This document shows, piece by piece, positions 17,720 through 27,196 of a stretch of 36,083 nucleotides of DNA; position 1 is the stretch's first letter; each line of letters begins with the position of its first letter. The translations under genes were made by a program, and so were the position numbers. The stretch is from Mycobacterium sp. (GTDB lineage: Bacteria; Actinomycetota; Actinomycetes; Mycobacteriales; Mycobacteriaceae): positions 1 through 36,083 of the forward strand of contig VEQY01000032.1 of the NCBI GenBank assembly GCA_018882965.1. Reading direction: 5' to 3'. The notes below the pieces were generated by a model. That model made no database searches. It was not told the DNA's origin and worked only from the letters and a program-made list of their open reading frames with translations.

Positions 17720-19138
17720 GTGATCGTTCCCGACGTCCTGGCCGCCCGCTACGCCAGCGCGGAGATGGTCGCCATCTGGTCACCGCGGGCCAAGATCGTC
17801 GCCGAGCGACGATTATGGCTCGCTGTTCTGCGCGCCCAGCACGATCTGGGGGTCGAGGTTCCCGCGGCGGCCCTCGCCGATTACGAGCGGGTTCTCGAGG
17901 ACGTCGACCTCGACTCCATCGCCGCGCGCGAACGGGTGCTGCGCCACGACGTCAAGGCCCGCATCGAGGAGTTCAACGCACTGGCCGGCCACCAGCACGT
18001 GCACAAGGGAATGACCAGCCGCGACCTCACCGAGAACGTCGAACAGCTGCAGGTGCGCCAGTCGCTGGAACTCGTGCACGCTCACGGGGTCGCGGTGGTG
18101 GCACGGCTGGCCGAGCGGGCGACGACCTACCGGGATCTGGTGATGGCCGGCCGCAGCCACAACGTCGCCGCCCAGGCGACCACGCTCGGCAAACGCTTCG
18201 CCTCCGCGGCGCGGGAGACCCTCATCGCGCTGACCCGTATCCGCGAGCTGATCGATCGCTATCCGCTGCGCGGCATCAAAGGCCCGATGGGTACCGCTCA
18301 GGACATGCTCGATCTCTTCGACGGTGACGTCGGCCGGCAGACCGAGCTCGAGCGCCGGGTCGCGGAGTTTCTGGGATTCCGTGAGGTGCTCGACAGCGTC
18401 GGCCAGGTCTATCCGCGCTCGCTGGACCATGACGTCGTCTCCGCGCTCATCCAACTCGGTGCGGGCCCGTCCTCGCTGGCGCACACCATCCGGCTGATGG
18501 CCGGGCACGAGTTGGTGACCGAGGGCTTCGCACCCGGACAGGTCGGCTCCTCGGCGATGCCGCACAAGATGAACACCCGCAGTTGCGAACGGGTCAACGG
18601 GCTGCAGGTGGTGCTGCGCGGATACGGCTCGATGACCGCCGAACTGGCCGGGGCGCAGTGGAACGAGGGCGACGTCTTCTGCTCGGTGGTGCGCCGGGTG
18701 GCGCTGCCGGACGCGTTCTTCGCCATCGACGGTCAGACCGAGACGTTCCTGACTGTGCTGGAGGAGTTCGGCGCCTACCCCGCGGTCATTCAACGCGAAC
18801 TGGACCGCTACCTGCCCTTCCTGGCGACCACCAAGGTGCTCATCGCAGCGGTTCGGGCCGGGATGGGCCGCGAGGCCGCCCACGAGGTCATCGGAGAGCA
18901 TGCCGTCGCGACAGCGCTGGCCATGCGCGAACGCGGCGGCGGGCAGGACCTGCTCGAGCGTCTGGCCGCCGATCCGCGGCTGCCGTTGGACCGTGCCGCG
19001 CTGGAGGCCGCACTTGCCGACCGGCAGTCCTTCACCGGGGCGGCGGGAAGCCAGATCGACTCTGTCGTCGCCGCGGTCGACGACCTGGTGCGCGCCTATC
19101 CGGAAGCGGCGAAGTACACGCCCGGCTCGATCCTTTGA
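17720..19138 (+). CDS. purB: Adenylosuccinate lyase
   Basis: A 472-residue fumarase/aspartase-superfamily enzyme. It cleaves SAICAR to AICAR and adenylosuccinate to AMP, releasing fumarate, so it acts twice in purine synthesis. The N-terminus is [20 protein letters not shown]. The catalytic regions are [29 protein letters not shown] (catalytic His) and the superfamily signature [16 protein letters not shown] (~residues 275-290) with the flexible Ser loop. Length equals M. tuberculosis PurB. GTG 17720 was chosen because TAAGCT lies 7 nt upstream and no SD is present. cyp126 follows 13 bp after the stop. Confidence 0.97.
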   Translation: MIVPDVLAARYASAEMVAIWSPRAKIVAERRLWLAVLRAQHDLGVEVPAAALADYERVLEDVDLDSIAARERVLRHDVKARIEEFNALAGHQHVHKGMTSRDLTENVEQLQVRQSLELVHAHGVAVVARLAERATTYRDLVMAGRSHNVAAQATTLGKRFASAARETLIALTRIRELIDRYPLRGIKGPMGTAQDMLDLFDGDVGRQTELERRVAEFLGFREVLDSVGQVYPRSLDHDVVSALIQLGAGPSSLAHTIRLMAGHELVTEGFAPGQVGSSAMPHKMNTRSCERVNGLQVVLRGYGSMTAELAGAQWNEGDVFCSVVRRVALPDAFFAIDGQTETFLTVLEEFGAYPAVIQRELDRYLPFLATTKVLIAAVRAGMGREAAHEVIGEHAVATALAMRERGGGQDLLERLAADPRLPLDRAALEAALADRQSFTGAAGSQIDSVVAAVDDLVRAYPEAAKYTPGSIL

Positions 19139-19151
19139 AGCCCGAGAAGTG

Positions 19152-20399
19152 ATGTCCCTCAGCGACGTCGACTTCACCGATCTGGACAACTTCGCCGAAG
19201 GATTTCCGCATCGGTTGTTCGCGATGCACCGCGAGCAGTCGCCGGTGTACTTCCACGAACCGACCGAGAACACCCCCGGCGGAGAGGGCTTCTGGTCGGT
19301 CGCCGGGTACGCCGACGTCCTCGCGGTGTTACGGGATCCGCTCACCTACTCGTCGGTCACCGGGGGTGATCGTCCGTTTGGCGGCACGCTGCTGCAGGAC
19401 CTGCCCATCGCGGGGCAGGTATTGAACATGATGGACGATCCGCGCCACGCTCAGATCCGCCGGCTGGTCAGTGCGGGTCTGACCCCGCGGATGATCCGCC
19501 GTGTCGAGGACGATCTCCGGGCCCGGGCCGGCACGCTGCTCGACTCCGTGCAGCCGGGCGTGCCGTTCGACTTCCTCGTCGGTGTCGCCGCCGAGTTGCC
19601 GATGCAGATGATCTGCATCCTGCTCGGGGTGCCGGAGACCGAGCGGCACTGGCTCTTCGAGGCCATCGAGCCCAGCTTCGACTTCGGCGGCGCGCGCAAG
19701 GGAGAGATCACCCGGTTGTCCGTCGAGGAGGCCGGGTCACGCATGCACGCCTACGGCTCCGAGCTGATCGCGCAGAAGCGGGCCGCCCCCGGGGACGACA
19801 TGCTCTCCGTCGTCGCCACTGCCACCGTCGACGACCCGGACGCGCCCTCGCTCTCCGACGTCGAGCTGTACATGTTCTTCAGCCTGCTGTTCAGCGCCGG
19901 GGCGGAGACCACGCGAAACGCGATCGCCGGCGGACTGCTGGCCCTGGCCGGCCATCCCGAGCAGTACCGGCGGCTGCGCGAGGATCCCACCCTGTTGGCG
20001 ACCGCGGTGGAGGAGATGGTGCGTTGGACATCGCCGTCGCCGTCCAAGCGGCGCACCGCCACCCGCGACACCGTGCTGGGTGGCCACCGGGTGCGGGCCG
20101 GCGACAAAGTGTTGGTCTGGGAGGGTTCGGCCAACCGCGACGAGTCGATCTTCCCGCGCGCCGACTGCTTCGACGTGGGCCGCAAACCCAATCCGCACCT
20201 GGGTTTCGGCCAGGGCGTGCACTACTGCCTGGGCGCCAACCTGGCCCGCCTGGAGCTACGGGTGCTCTTCGAGGAACTGCTCGAGCGATTCTCGGGCTTC
20301 GAGGTCGTGCGGCCGGTCGAGTGGACCCGCAGCAACCGGCACACCGGCATACGGCACCTGCACGTGGTCGCACACGCCGGGCGCGATTCCGTGCGCTGA
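19152..20399 (+). CDS. cyp126: Cytochrome P450, CYP126 family-like
   Basis: A 415-residue P450 with I-helix [17 protein letters not shown], ExxR in [16 protein letters not shown] and heme loop [18 protein letters not shown] (Cys359). It closely follows M. tuberculosis Rv0778 (CYP126) as I recall it, and is likewise next to purB. The linkage to purB is conserved, but the substrate remains undefined. ATG 19152 was chosen (a GTG codon precedes it in frame). The last codons and the stop lie inside the first copy of the 50-bp direct repeat. Confidence 0.94.
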   Translation: MSLSDVDFTDLDNFAEGFPHRLFAMHREQSPVYFHEPTENTPGGEGFWSVAGYADVLAVLRDPLTYSSVTGGDRPFGGTLLQDLPIAGQVLNMMDDPRHAQIRRLVSAGLTPRMIRRVEDDLRARAGTLLDSVQPGVPFDFLVGVAAELPMQMICILLGVPETERHWLFEAIEPSFDFGGARKGEITRLSVEEAGSRMHAYGSELIAQKRAAPGDDMLSVVATATVDDPDAPSLSDVELYMFFSLLFSAGAETTRNAIAGGLLALAGHPEQYRRLREDPTLLATAVEEMVRWTSPSPSKRRTATRDTVLGGHRVRAGDKVLVWEGSANRDESIFPRADCFDVGRKPNPHLGFGQGVHYCLGANLARLELRVLFEELLERFSGFEVVRPVEWTRSNRHTGIRHLHVVAHAGRDSVR

Positions 20400-20422
20400 G
20401 CGCACGTCAGCGCGCCGAGGTC
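20373..20422 (+). repeat. 50-bp direct repeat, copy 1
   Basis: 49 of 50 bases equal 21288-21337; the only difference is A at 20386 against G at 21301. It covers the last codons of cyp126, its stop, the intergenic hairpin and the last codons of the convergent AbiEi/DUF559-like gene. Together with copy 2 it brackets that gene. Confidence 0.95.
20391..20405. terminator. Hairpin between cyp126 and the DUF559-like gene
   Basis: GTGCGC-TGA-GCGCAC is a perfect 6-bp stem with a 3-nt loop. An alternative stem GCGCTGA/TCAGCGC (20393-20399 with 20407-20413) is also possible. There is no U tract, so bidirectional termination is only plausible. The same hairpin recurs at 21306-21320. Confidence 0.4.
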
Positions 20423-21270
20423 GCGGCCCTGATCTCGGCGAGAACCCGCTGGGGATGCGCGGTGATATCCAGCCAGGTGAATCGCAGCACCGTCCAGCCT
20501 TGCAGCGACAGTGTGTTCTGCCGAGTGCGGTCATGCTGGAAGGCCTGTCGGTCGCTGTGGAAGGCCCACCCGTCGACCTCTATCGCCACCTTCTGGCGGG
20601 GAAACGCGAAGTCCACGACATAGCGGCCGACCGGGTAGTTCGCGTACCAGCCGCCAATGCCGGCCGCCCGCAGCAGCTGAATCACAAGGCGTTCGGCTTC
20701 CGACCGCGCGCCACCCGCTGCCGCGTGCAGCATCTTCCGGGCCGCCGCGGCGCCGTGCCGCCCTCGGTTGCGAACCAGGGCTCGCTGCAGATCGGCTAAC
20801 CCCAGACAACTGCGCTGCAGAGCCGAGTCCATGACCGCCGGCCCGCCACCCGACCGGGCTGCCGCCTCGAGCACTGTCAACGCCGGGGCAGTCACCCGCA
20901 GACCGCGGTGCTCGACCACGTCGTCGTCGCTGAGGTCACGGCGCCGCAGGCGGGTTCCCGGTGTCGCGCGACCGTGACTGTCGCGCGGAACCGTGATCTC
21001 GACCAGGCCGGGATCCGTAACCATCAGCCCGAGCCACCAGGCTGCGGCCAGCCCGCTGGCCGCAGCCAAACTGCCCCGACTCCACACCGCCGCCCTGATG
21101 CGGGCGGCGAGGGTGAACGGTCGGTCGTCGGCGAAGTACACCCCCGCGCCGCACCGACGCCACTGCCCGGAACGCACTCGGCGGCGAACCGCGTGCTCGC
21201 TCAAGCCGGCGGAGCGGGCCTGGGCCAGGGTGATGACCCCATCGTGGCGGCGGAGGTACCTCTCGATCAT
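20407..21270 (-). CDS. AbiEi-like winged-helix / DUF559 endonuclease-like protein
   Basis: A 287-residue two-part protein. Residues ~1-50 resemble the AbiEi-type antitoxin winged helix (ITLAQARSAGLSEHAVRRRV, then GVYF). The C-terminal ~110 residues look like a DUF559/Vsr-type nuclease: SEAERLVIQLLRAAGI, VVDFAFPRQKVAIEVDG (D220 and E231 in a PD-(D/E)XK-like layout), HSDRQAFQHDRTRQNTL and GWTVLRFTW. No partner toxin gene is adjacent. The gene lies exactly between two copies of a 50-bp direct repeat, and its last five codons (TSAR and stop) come from copy 1. This marks it as a probable insertion. DNA-damage, defence or toxin-antitoxin roles are all unproven. Confidence 0.87.
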   Translation of the reverse strand: MIERYLRRHDGVITLAQARSAGLSEHAVRRRVRSGQWRRCGAGVYFADDRPFTLAARIRAAVWSRGSLAAASGLAAAWWLGLMVTDPGLVEITVPRDSHGRATPGTRLRRRDLSDDDVVEHRGLRVTAPALTVLEAAARSGGGPAVMDSALQRSCLGLADLQRALVRNRGRHGAAAARKMLHAAAGGARSEAERLVIQLLRAAGIGGWYANYPVGRYVVDFAFPRQKVAIEVDGWAFHSDRQAFQHDRTRQNTLSLQGWTVLRFTWLDITAHPQRVLAEIRAATSAR

Positions 21271-21287
21271 GAACCGTTAGACGCGGT

Positions 21288-21337
21288 CACGCCGGGCGCG
21301 GTTCCGTGCGCTGAGCGCACGTCAGCGCGCCGAGGTC
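21288..21337 (+). repeat. 50-bp direct repeat, copy 2
   Basis: Second copy, 915 bp from the first. It includes a fossil of the cyp126 3' end (TTCCGTGCGCTGA), the hairpin GTGCGCTGAGCGCAC and the last codons of the membrane protein gene. That fossil has no reading-frame role here, so this copy is a footprint of the ancestral cyp126/membrane-gene junction. Confidence 0.95.
21306..21320. terminator. Hairpin, second copy
   Basis: The same GTGCGC-TGA-GCGCAC inverted repeat as at 20391-20405, 1 bp beyond the 3' end of the membrane protein gene on the minus strand. Any termination role is uncertain. Confidence 0.35.
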
Positions 21338-21948
21338 ACCGGGGCCACCCCTGCGGAGCGCAATTCCAGCGCGGCCAAGCCGGCGATGACGGCCGGATCC
21401 TCCCGGCGCCACGCGCCGACCGGATCGGCGGTGATCTCGGTCAGCTTGGGCAGCGGCCGGCTGGCCAGCGCCCGCAGCGCCAGCAGTTGTTCGCCGGCGG
21501 GCGTGCGGGCCAGTGCGGTCACCGTCAGTTTGCGGCGGAAGAAGCGCAGCCGCAGGAACAACCACGGCATCCCGACCGCCAGGATGGGCGGGGCCGCGAC
21601 GGCGATCGCCAGCAGGACCGCAAGCCAGGTCGATGTGGTGTAGAGGTTCTCCCCGGCGCCGGCCAGGCCGAGGGCAGCCTCACTGGCCGCCCGCAGCGGC
21701 GTGGACACCGCATCGCCGACCAGCGGGATGCGATCGGCGCTCTCACCCGCGGAACCCAGGTTGTCGGCGATCCCGGTGGCGCCCTCGCGGACCTGGGTGC
21801 CGACCCGGGCGATGGTCGCGATGGCGGTGTGCACCCCGACCCCGACGAGCACCCACACCGCGATCCACGAGCCCACCACGAGGTCGCTGACCACCTGGGC
21901 GGCCAATCGGGCCGGGGTTGTCGCATACGGCAGGAAGCGCGATTTCAT
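21322..21948 (-). CDS. Two-segment membrane protein (Rv0779c-like)
   Basis: A 208-residue protein with two strong hydrophobic segments, ~22-45 (VVGSWIAVWVLVGVGVHTAIA) and ~100-130 (WLAVLLAIAVAAPPILAVGMPWLF), separated by a loop and followed by a basic cytoplasmic-type region (RLRFFRRKL). Position, length and divergence from purC match M. tuberculosis Rv0779c. ATG 21948 has TAGCGT 8 nt upstream on this strand, sharing a bidirectional promoter with purC. Its last codons are inside direct-repeat copy 2. Function unknown. Confidence 0.87.
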   Translation of the reverse strand: MKSRFLPYATTPARLAAQVVSDLVVGSWIAVWVLVGVGVHTAIATIARVGTQVREGATGIADNLGSAGESADRIPLVGDAVSTPLRAASEAALGLAGAGENLYTTSTWLAVLLAIAVAAPPILAVGMPWLFLRLRFFRRKLTVTALARTPAGEQLLALRALASRPLPKLTEITADPVGAWRREDPAVIAGLAALELRSAGVAPVTSAR

Positions 21949-21956
21949 GGGATCGA

Positions 21957-21966
21957 ACGCTAGTCT
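21957..21966. promoter_or_regulatory. Bidirectional overlapping -10 boxes, membrane protein/purC
   Basis: ACGCTAGTCT holds TAGTCT on the plus strand (21961-21966; 6 nt to ATG 21973) and TAGCGT on the minus strand (21957-21962; 8 nt to ATG 21948). They share TA at 21961-21962. The intergenic region is 24 bp, the same as at purB. Confidence 0.55.
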
Positions 21967-21972
21967 GTCGCG

Positions 21973-22866
21973 ATGCGTCCCGCCCTGACCGACTACCGCC
22001 ATCTGGCCAGCGGCAAGGTCCGCGAGATTTACCGCATCGACGACGAGCACCTGCTCTTCGTGGCCTCCGACCGCATCTCGGCATACGACTACATCCTGGA
22101 TTCCCTCATCCCGGACAAGGGGCGCGTCCTGACCGCGATGAGCGTGTTCTTCTTCGGCTTCGTCGACATGCCCAACCACCTGGCCGGACCGCCGGACGAT
22201 CCGCGTATTCCCGCCGAGGTGCTCGGCCGCGCACTGGTGGTCCGTGCGCTGGAGATGATGCCGGTGGAGTGCGTGGCCCGCGGCTATCTGACCGGCTCGG
22301 GCCTGCTGGACTACCAGCGCAGCGGAGCGCTCTGTGGAATCGAACTTCCGCCGGGCCTGGTCGAGGCCAGCAAGTTCGACCGGCCGCTGTTCACCCCCGC
22401 GACCAAGGCCGAACTGGGCACCCATGACGAGAACATCCCGTTCGAGACGGTGGTCGACATGGTGGGCGCCCAGCGCGCGGGCGAGTTGCGGGACAAGACC
22501 CTGCAGACCTACGTGCAGGCCGCCGAACACGCATTGACGAAAGGCATCATCATCGCCGACACCAAATTCGAGTTCGGTGTCGACCGCGACGGCACACTGG
22601 TTCTCGCCGACGAGATCTTCACGCCTGATTCCTCGCGATACTGGCCCGCTGACACCTACCGGCCGGGAGTGGTGCAGCCGAGCTTCGACAAGCAGTTCGT
22701 CCGGAACTGGCTGACGGGGCCGGAATCCGGCTGGGACCGCAACGGGCCGAAGCCTCCGCCACCGCTTCCGGACGCCATCGTCGACGCCACCCGGGCGCGG
22801 TACATCGAGGCCTACGAACGGATTTCCGGGATGAGTTTCGCCGACTGGATCGGACCGGGACGGTGA
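21973..22866 (+). CDS. purC: SAICAR synthetase
   Basis: A 297-residue enzyme joining CAIR and aspartate with ATP to form SAICAR (step 7 of IMP synthesis, counting CAIR formation as step 6). Motifs: [21 protein letters not shown] at the N-terminus, shown in part; [58 protein letters not shown]. Length equals Rv0780. The ATG at 21973 has a -10 box 6 nt upstream and no SD, so it is probably leaderless. The stop overlaps the oligopeptidase start as GTGA. Confidence 0.97.
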   Translation: MRPALTDYRHLASGKVREIYRIDDEHLLFVASDRISAYDYILDSLIPDKGRVLTAMSVFFFGFVDMPNHLAGPPDDPRIPAEVLGRALVVRALEMMPVECVARGYLTGSGLLDYQRSGALCGIELPPGLVEASKFDRPLFTPATKAELGTHDENIPFETVVDMVGAQRAGELRDKTLQTYVQAAEHALTKGIIIADTKFEFGVDRDGTLVLADEIFTPDSSRYWPADTYRPGVVQPSFDKQFVRNWLTGPESGWDRNGPKPPPPLPDAIVDATRARYIEAYERISGMSFADWIGPGR

Positions 22867-24974
22867 GCGCCCCGTCGCCGAAACGGGTGGAGACCCGGCG
22901 GGAGCATCACGGCGACGTCGTCATCGACGCCTACGAGTGGCTGCGCGACAAGTCCGATCCCGAGGTAATCGCTCACCTGGAGGCCGAGAACGCCCACGTC
23001 GAGCAGGAGACGGCCTACCAGGAACCGCTGCGGGAGCAGATCTTCGAGGAGATCAAGTCGCGGGTCAAGGAGACCGATCTGTCGGTGCCGACCCGGCGCG
23101 GTGACTGGTGGTACTACGCGCGCAGCTTCGAAGGTAAGCAGTACGGCGTGCACTGCCGCTGTCCGGTGGGCCGAGCCGACGACTGGGAACCGCCAACTTT
23201 CGACGAGCACACCGAGATTCCCGGAGAGCAGGTACTGCTCGACGAGAATCTTGAGGCCGAGGGCCACGACTTCTTCGCCGTGGGCGCCAGCAGCGTCAGC
23301 ATCGACGGCAACATCCTGGCCTACTCCGTGGACGTCGTTGGTGACGAGCGGTACACACTGCGCTTCAAAGACCTACGGTCCGGCGAACTCATCGGCGAGG
23401 AGATCGCGGGTATCGGCGGACGAGTGTCGTGGGCGGCCGACAGCGCGACGATCTATTACACGACCGTCGATGACGCCTGGCGGACCGATACCGTGTGGCG
23501 GCACCGACTCGGCTCGAACGGGCCCGACGAGCAGGTCTTCCAGGAGCCCGACGAACGGTTCTGGGTGGCGCTGGGCCGGACCCGTAGCGATCGGTTCATG
23601 GTGATCGCCGCCGCATCGGCGGTCACTTCCGAGGTGTTAGTCGCCGACGCGTCGGACCCGGACGCGGAGTTCGTCCCGGTTCTACCGCGCCGCGACGGTG
23701 TCGAGTACACCGTCGAGCACGCGATTGTCAACGGCGAGGACCGTTTCCTCATCCTGCACAACGACGGGGCGGCGAACTTCACCCTTGTCGACGCCCCGGT
23801 CAGCGATCCAGCCGCACAGACCACGGTCATCCCGCACCGCGACGACGTGCGCCTCGAGGACGTCGACGCCTTTGCGGGGCACATCGTTGTCAGCTACCGC
23901 CGCGATGGTCTTCCCCGCGTTCAGGTCGGCCGCATCGGCGCACAGGGTCTGGGCACCCTCGAGGACATCACCTTCGACTCGGACCTCATGGCATGCGGGC
24001 TGCTGGCCAACCCGAACTGGGGCGGCCCGCGACTGCGCGTCGGGGCGACCTCGTTTCTGACCCCGATGAGGATCTATGACATCGAGTTCGCCTCCGGTGA
24101 CCGTGTGCTGCTGCGTGAGCAGCCGGTGCTGGGCGGCTACCGCCGCGAGGACTACGAGGAGCGCCGGGACTGGGCGATCGCTGAGGACGGCACCCGGATC
24201 CCGATCTCACTGATGCACCGCAGGGATTGCGCATTCCCGGCTCCGGCAGTGCTCTACGGATACGGAGCGTACGAGGCGAGCGAGGATCCCCGGTTCTCGA
24301 TCCCGCGGCTGTCGCTTCTTGACCGGGGCATGGTGTTCGCGATCGCGCATACCCGCGGCGGCGGCGAGATGGGCCGGCTCTGGTACGAGGGGGGCAGGCT
24401 GCTGCAGAAGAAGAACACCTTCACCGACTTCACCGCGGTAGCGCGGCACCTCATCGACGGCGGTGTGACCCGCCCTCGCAACCTGGTGGCGCTGGGCGGC
24501 AGCGCGGGCGGCCTGCTGATGGGCGCAGTCGCGAACCTGGCCCCGGAACTGTTCGCCGGGATCCTGGCGCAGGTGCCCTTCGTCGATCCCCTCACCTCGA
24601 TTCTGGATCCTTCGCTGCCCCTGACCGTCACCGAGTGGGACGAGTGGGGTAACCCGCTGGAGGACCCCGACGTGTACTTCTACATGAAGTCCTACTCGCC
24701 GTATGAGAACGTCGAAGCCAAGTCCTATCCGGCGATCCTCGCGATGACCTCCCTCAATGACACCCGGGTGCTGTACGTCGAGCCGGCGAAGTGGGTGGCC
24801 GCGCTGCGTCATGTGAAGACCGATCCGCACCCGGTGCTGCTCCGCACCCAGATGGCGGCCGGACACGGCGGCATCAGCGGTCGTTACGAACGCTGGCGCG
24901 AAGTCGCCTTCCAGTTCGCCTGGCTGCTGGCCACCGCCGATCCGGAGCGGTTCGGCCCCCGTCCACCTGCCTGA
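22863..24974 (+). CDS. ptrB: Oligopeptidase B (S9 prolyl oligopeptidase family)
   Basis: A 703-residue serine peptidase of the S9A family, cleaving after basic residues in short peptides. The N-terminal half is a beta-propeller (~residues 75-410). The C-terminal alpha/beta hydrolase has Ser547 in [10 protein letters not shown], Asp633 in SLNDTRVLY and His668 in [10 protein letters not shown]. In H37Rv the equivalent is, from memory, annotated as two pieces (Rv0781 and Rv0782); here the frame is continuous and all three triad residues are present. The GTG start overlaps purC by 4 nt. No signal peptide, so cytoplasmic. Confidence 0.95.
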   Translation: MSAPSPKRVETRREHHGDVVIDAYEWLRDKSDPEVIAHLEAENAHVEQETAYQEPLREQIFEEIKSRVKETDLSVPTRRGDWWYYARSFEGKQYGVHCRCPVGRADDWEPPTFDEHTEIPGEQVLLDENLEAEGHDFFAVGASSVSIDGNILAYSVDVVGDERYTLRFKDLRSGELIGEEIAGIGGRVSWAADSATIYYTTVDDAWRTDTVWRHRLGSNGPDEQVFQEPDERFWVALGRTRSDRFMVIAAASAVTSEVLVADASDPDAEFVPVLPRRDGVEYTVEHAIVNGEDRFLILHNDGAANFTLVDAPVSDPAAQTTVIPHRDDVRLEDVDAFAGHIVVSYRRDGLPRVQVGRIGAQGLGTLEDITFDSDLMACGLLANPNWGGPRLRVGATSFLTPMRIYDIEFASGDRVLLREQPVLGGYRREDYEERRDWAIAEDGTRIPISLMHRRDCAFPAPAVLYGYGAYEASEDPRFSIPRLSLLDRGMVFAIAHTRGGGEMGRLWYEGGRLLQKKNTFTDFTAVARHLIDGGVTRPRNLVALGGSAGGLLMGAVANLAPELFAGILAQVPFVDPLTSILDPSLPLTVTEWDEWGNPLEDPDVYFYMKSYSPYENVEAKSYPAILAMTSLNDTRVLYVEPAKWVAALRHVKTDPHPVLLRTQMAAGHGGISGRYERWREVAFQFAWLLATADPERFGPRPPA

Positions 24975-25010
24975 CACCGTCTCGACACCTGCGTTTGTCA
25001 CACTCAGGCC

Positions 25011-25712
25011 ATGGCCGGCCGGCTGATCGTCTCGGTGTCCGGGATCAGGGACCAGACTCTGTCGCAGCTTGACGACTTCTCCCAGCAGCTCGCTGCCCGC
25101 GGCGTGCCGCTGTCCTTGTTCGTCGCACCCCGGCTCAAGCACGGCTATCGGCTCGAGTCCGACCCCACGACCACCGAATGGCTGCGGCAGCGCAGAGCGG
25201 GCGGTGACGCGGTGGTCCTGCACGGCTTCGATGAAGCGAGCAAGGGCCGCCGCGGCGAATTCGCCTCCCTCCCGGCCCACGAGGCGAACCTGCGCCTCAT
25301 CGCCGCCGATCGATGCCTTGAATTGCTGGATCTCCGAACCAGACTCTTCGCCGCCCCGTCCTGGACTACCTCATCGGGAACTCTGATCGCTCTGCCACGC
25401 AATGGCTTTCGGCTCCTGGTTGGACCGTACGCGATGGTCGATCTGGTGCGGGGAACGAGTTGCCAGGGCCGGGTGATCGGTATCGGAGCCGGGTTTCTGA
25501 CCGAGCCGTGGTGGTGTCGCACCGTCGTGCTCTCCGCGGAACGGATCGCGCGTCGGGGCGGAACGGTGCGGTTGGCCGTCTCAGCGCGCCAGCTTGGCAA
25601 GCCGGCATCCCGTCAAGCCGTGCTGGATGCCATCGACCTCGCGCTCATGCACGGCTGTGCGCCCGGGGTCTACCGGTGGGATGCGGATCCGGCTCTGGCG
25701 GGGGCGGCCTGA
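25011..25712 (+). CDS. DUF2334 / polysaccharide deacetylase-like protein (Rv0784-like)
   Basis: A 233-residue protein with the NodB-like barrel pattern: LIVSVSGIRD at strand 1, LSLFVAPRLKHGYRL, GGDAVVLHGFDEA (metal-binding His-x-Asp/Glu region), EFASLPAHEANLRL and WWCRTVVLSAERIA. It matches the mycobacterial Rv0784 family. Deacetylase activity on a glycan is inferred from the fold only. No signal peptide or TM segment is seen. It begins 36 bp after the oligopeptidase gene and converges on an SDR gene 3 bp away. The emrB-type transporter gene that I recall in between in M. tuberculosis is absent here. Confidence 0.82.
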   Translation: MAGRLIVSVSGIRDQTLSQLDDFSQQLAARGVPLSLFVAPRLKHGYRLESDPTTTEWLRQRRAGGDAVVLHGFDEASKGRRGEFASLPAHEANLRLIAADRCLELLDLRTRLFAAPSWTTSSGTLIALPRNGFRLLVGPYAMVDLVRGTSCQGRVIGIGAGFLTEPWWCRTVVLSAERIARRGGTVRLAVSARQLGKPASRQAVLDAIDLALMHGCAPGVYRWDADPALAGAA

Positions 25713-25715
25713 TTC

Positions 25716-26510
25716 CTAGCGCGCGGTGCCGCTGGCGGTGGTGGCGATTCCGCCGTCGACAGGAATGATCGCGCCGTTGACATAGGAGCCCGCCCGACTG
25801 GCCAGGAACACGGCGATCCCGGCCATGTCGTCGTCGCGGCCGATCCGGCGCAGCGGCGCGCCCGCGGCGATCGCGTCGCCGAAGGCGTCCAGAGTCGCCG
25901 CCATCATCTTCGACGGGAACGGTCCGGGTGCGACCGCGTTGACCGTGATGTGCTGCGGGCCGAGTTCTCTGGCCAGCACCCGGGTCAACTGATGGATCGC
26001 GGCCTTGCTCGCCGAATAGGAGTACGTCGCCATCGGGCTGACGTGGATGCCGTCAATGCTGCCGATGTTGATGATCCGGGCCGGGTCGTCGAGGCTGCCG
26101 GCTCCGCGCAGTGCCGGCAGAAGCTCCTGAACCATCCAGAACGGAGCCTTGACGTTGAGGTCGAGCACCCGGTCCCAGGCCGACGCGGGGAACGTCTCCA
26201 GTGCCTCCCCCCAGGTCGCACCGGCATTGTTGACCAGGATGTCGAGCGTGCTGGATTGGTCTTGCACGTCGGCCGCCAGCCGCTGGCACTCCTCGCGTCG
26301 GGAGAGATCGGCGGACACGGCCCGCACCGGACCGAAGTCCGACAGCGCGTCGACCGCCTCCCGGCACCCGTCGGCCTTCCGCGAAGAGATGACCACGCTG
26401 GCCCCGGCCTGGAGAAGTCCGCGGGCGATCATCAGCCCGATGCCACGGGTGCCCCCGGTGACCAGAGCCGTCTTGCCGGTCAGTCCGAACAGCCTCTCCA
26501 GATCGCTCAT
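25716..26510 (-). CDS. Short-chain dehydrogenase/reductase
   Basis: A 264-residue classical SDR with TGGTRGIG (~residues 18-25), ISSRKAD (basic residues after beta-2 favouring NADPH), VNNAGATWG, Ser in INIGSIDGI and Tyr/Lys in YSASK. It ends in the family motif GAIIPVDGGIATT. It resembles the RhlG/FabG-like gluconate dehydrogenase group. The ATG follows the metallo-hydrolase stop by 1 nt, so the two form an operon. Substrate unknown. Confidence 0.92.
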   Translation of the reverse strand: MSDLERLFGLTGKTALVTGGTRGIGLMIARGLLQAGASVVISSRKADGCREAVDALSDFGPVRAVSADLSRREECQRLAADVQDQSSTLDILVNNAGATWGEALETFPASAWDRVLDLNVKAPFWMVQELLPALRGAGSLDDPARIINIGSIDGIHVSPMATYSYSASKAAIHQLTRVLARELGPQHITVNAVAPGPFPSKMMAATLDAFGDAIAAGAPLRRIGRDDDMAGIAVFLASRAGSYVNGAIIPVDGGIATTASGTAR

Positions 26511-26511
26511 G

Positions 26512-27150
26512 TCAGAACCGTACCGAGTTCTCCTCGGTGAGCACCCGCACGTCGGTGTCGCACATCTCGCTGAGCCTGCCGTGGAAGATGCCCCGGGCCT
26601 CCGGGGCGATGATGCCCTGGTGGATGGGAACGGCGTGGCGCGGCGCCACCGCGCGCAGATAGTCGACAGCTTCGGAGATTTTCATCCACGGTGCTGCGGC
26701 GGGGCAGGCGAGCACGTCGACCGGCTCGCCCGGGAGGAACAGCGCATCCCCGGGGTGCATCAGCCTCGCCGGGTGCTCGTGATCCCCGACGAGGTAGGAG
26801 ATGTTGTCGATGACCGGGATTTCGGGATGGATGACCGCGTGGCGTCCGCCGGTGCCGCGAATCCTCAGCCCGCCGACGGCCACTTCGTCCCCGGGATGCA
26901 CGGCACGCCAACGGTCACCGAGCAGCGCGGCGGTCTGCGGGTCGGCGAACAGTGCCGCCGCGGGGTTGGCCTCGACCAGTTCCGGGAGCCGCTGCGGGTC
27001 GGCGTGGTCGGGGTGTTGGTGGGTGATCAGGATCGCCGCCAGCCCGGTGACGCCCTCGAATCCGTGCGAGAAGGTGCCCGGGTCGAACAGCAGCCGCGTG
27101 CCACCGAGGTCGGCGAGCAGGCAGGAGTGCCCGAAGTGCGTCAGTTCCAT
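26512..27150 (-). CDS. MBL-fold metal-dependent hydrolase
   Basis: A 212-residue UlaG/YtnP-like beta-lactamase-fold protein. It starts MELTHFGHSCLLADLGG, the family N-terminus with the first His. LITHQHPDHAD supplies the HxHxDH metal site, GTGGRHAVIHPEIP a further His, and MHPGDALFLPG the Asp; PIHQG closes the set. ATG 27150 was chosen because the upstream frame loses family pattern. It is transcribed ahead of the SDR gene with a 1-nt gap and diverges from an exported protein gene over 46 bp. The substrate is unknown. Confidence 0.88.
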   Translation of the reverse strand: MELTHFGHSCLLADLGGTRLLFDPGTFSHGFEGVTGLAAILITHQHPDHADPQRLPELVEANPAAALFADPQTAALLGDRWRAVHPGDEVAVGGLRIRGTGGRHAVIHPEIPVIDNISYLVGDHEHPARLMHPGDALFLPGEPVDVLACPAAAPWMKISEAVDYLRAVAPRHAVPIHQGIIAPEARGIFHGRLSEMCDTDVRVLTEENSVRF

Positions 27151-27196
27151 GTTTACGATTGTGCGCCCTACCTCACCTGGCGAGAAATGAGGTGAC

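Noticed and set aside
20407..21270. Toxin-antitoxin pair with the AbiEi-like gene
   Set aside because: No AbiEii-type nucleotidyltransferase neighbour; the gene stands alone between the repeats.
24972..25000. TGACA...TGTCA inverted pair as a terminator after the oligopeptidase gene
   Set aside because: Five-bp arms with ~20-bp loop and no U tract; too weak.
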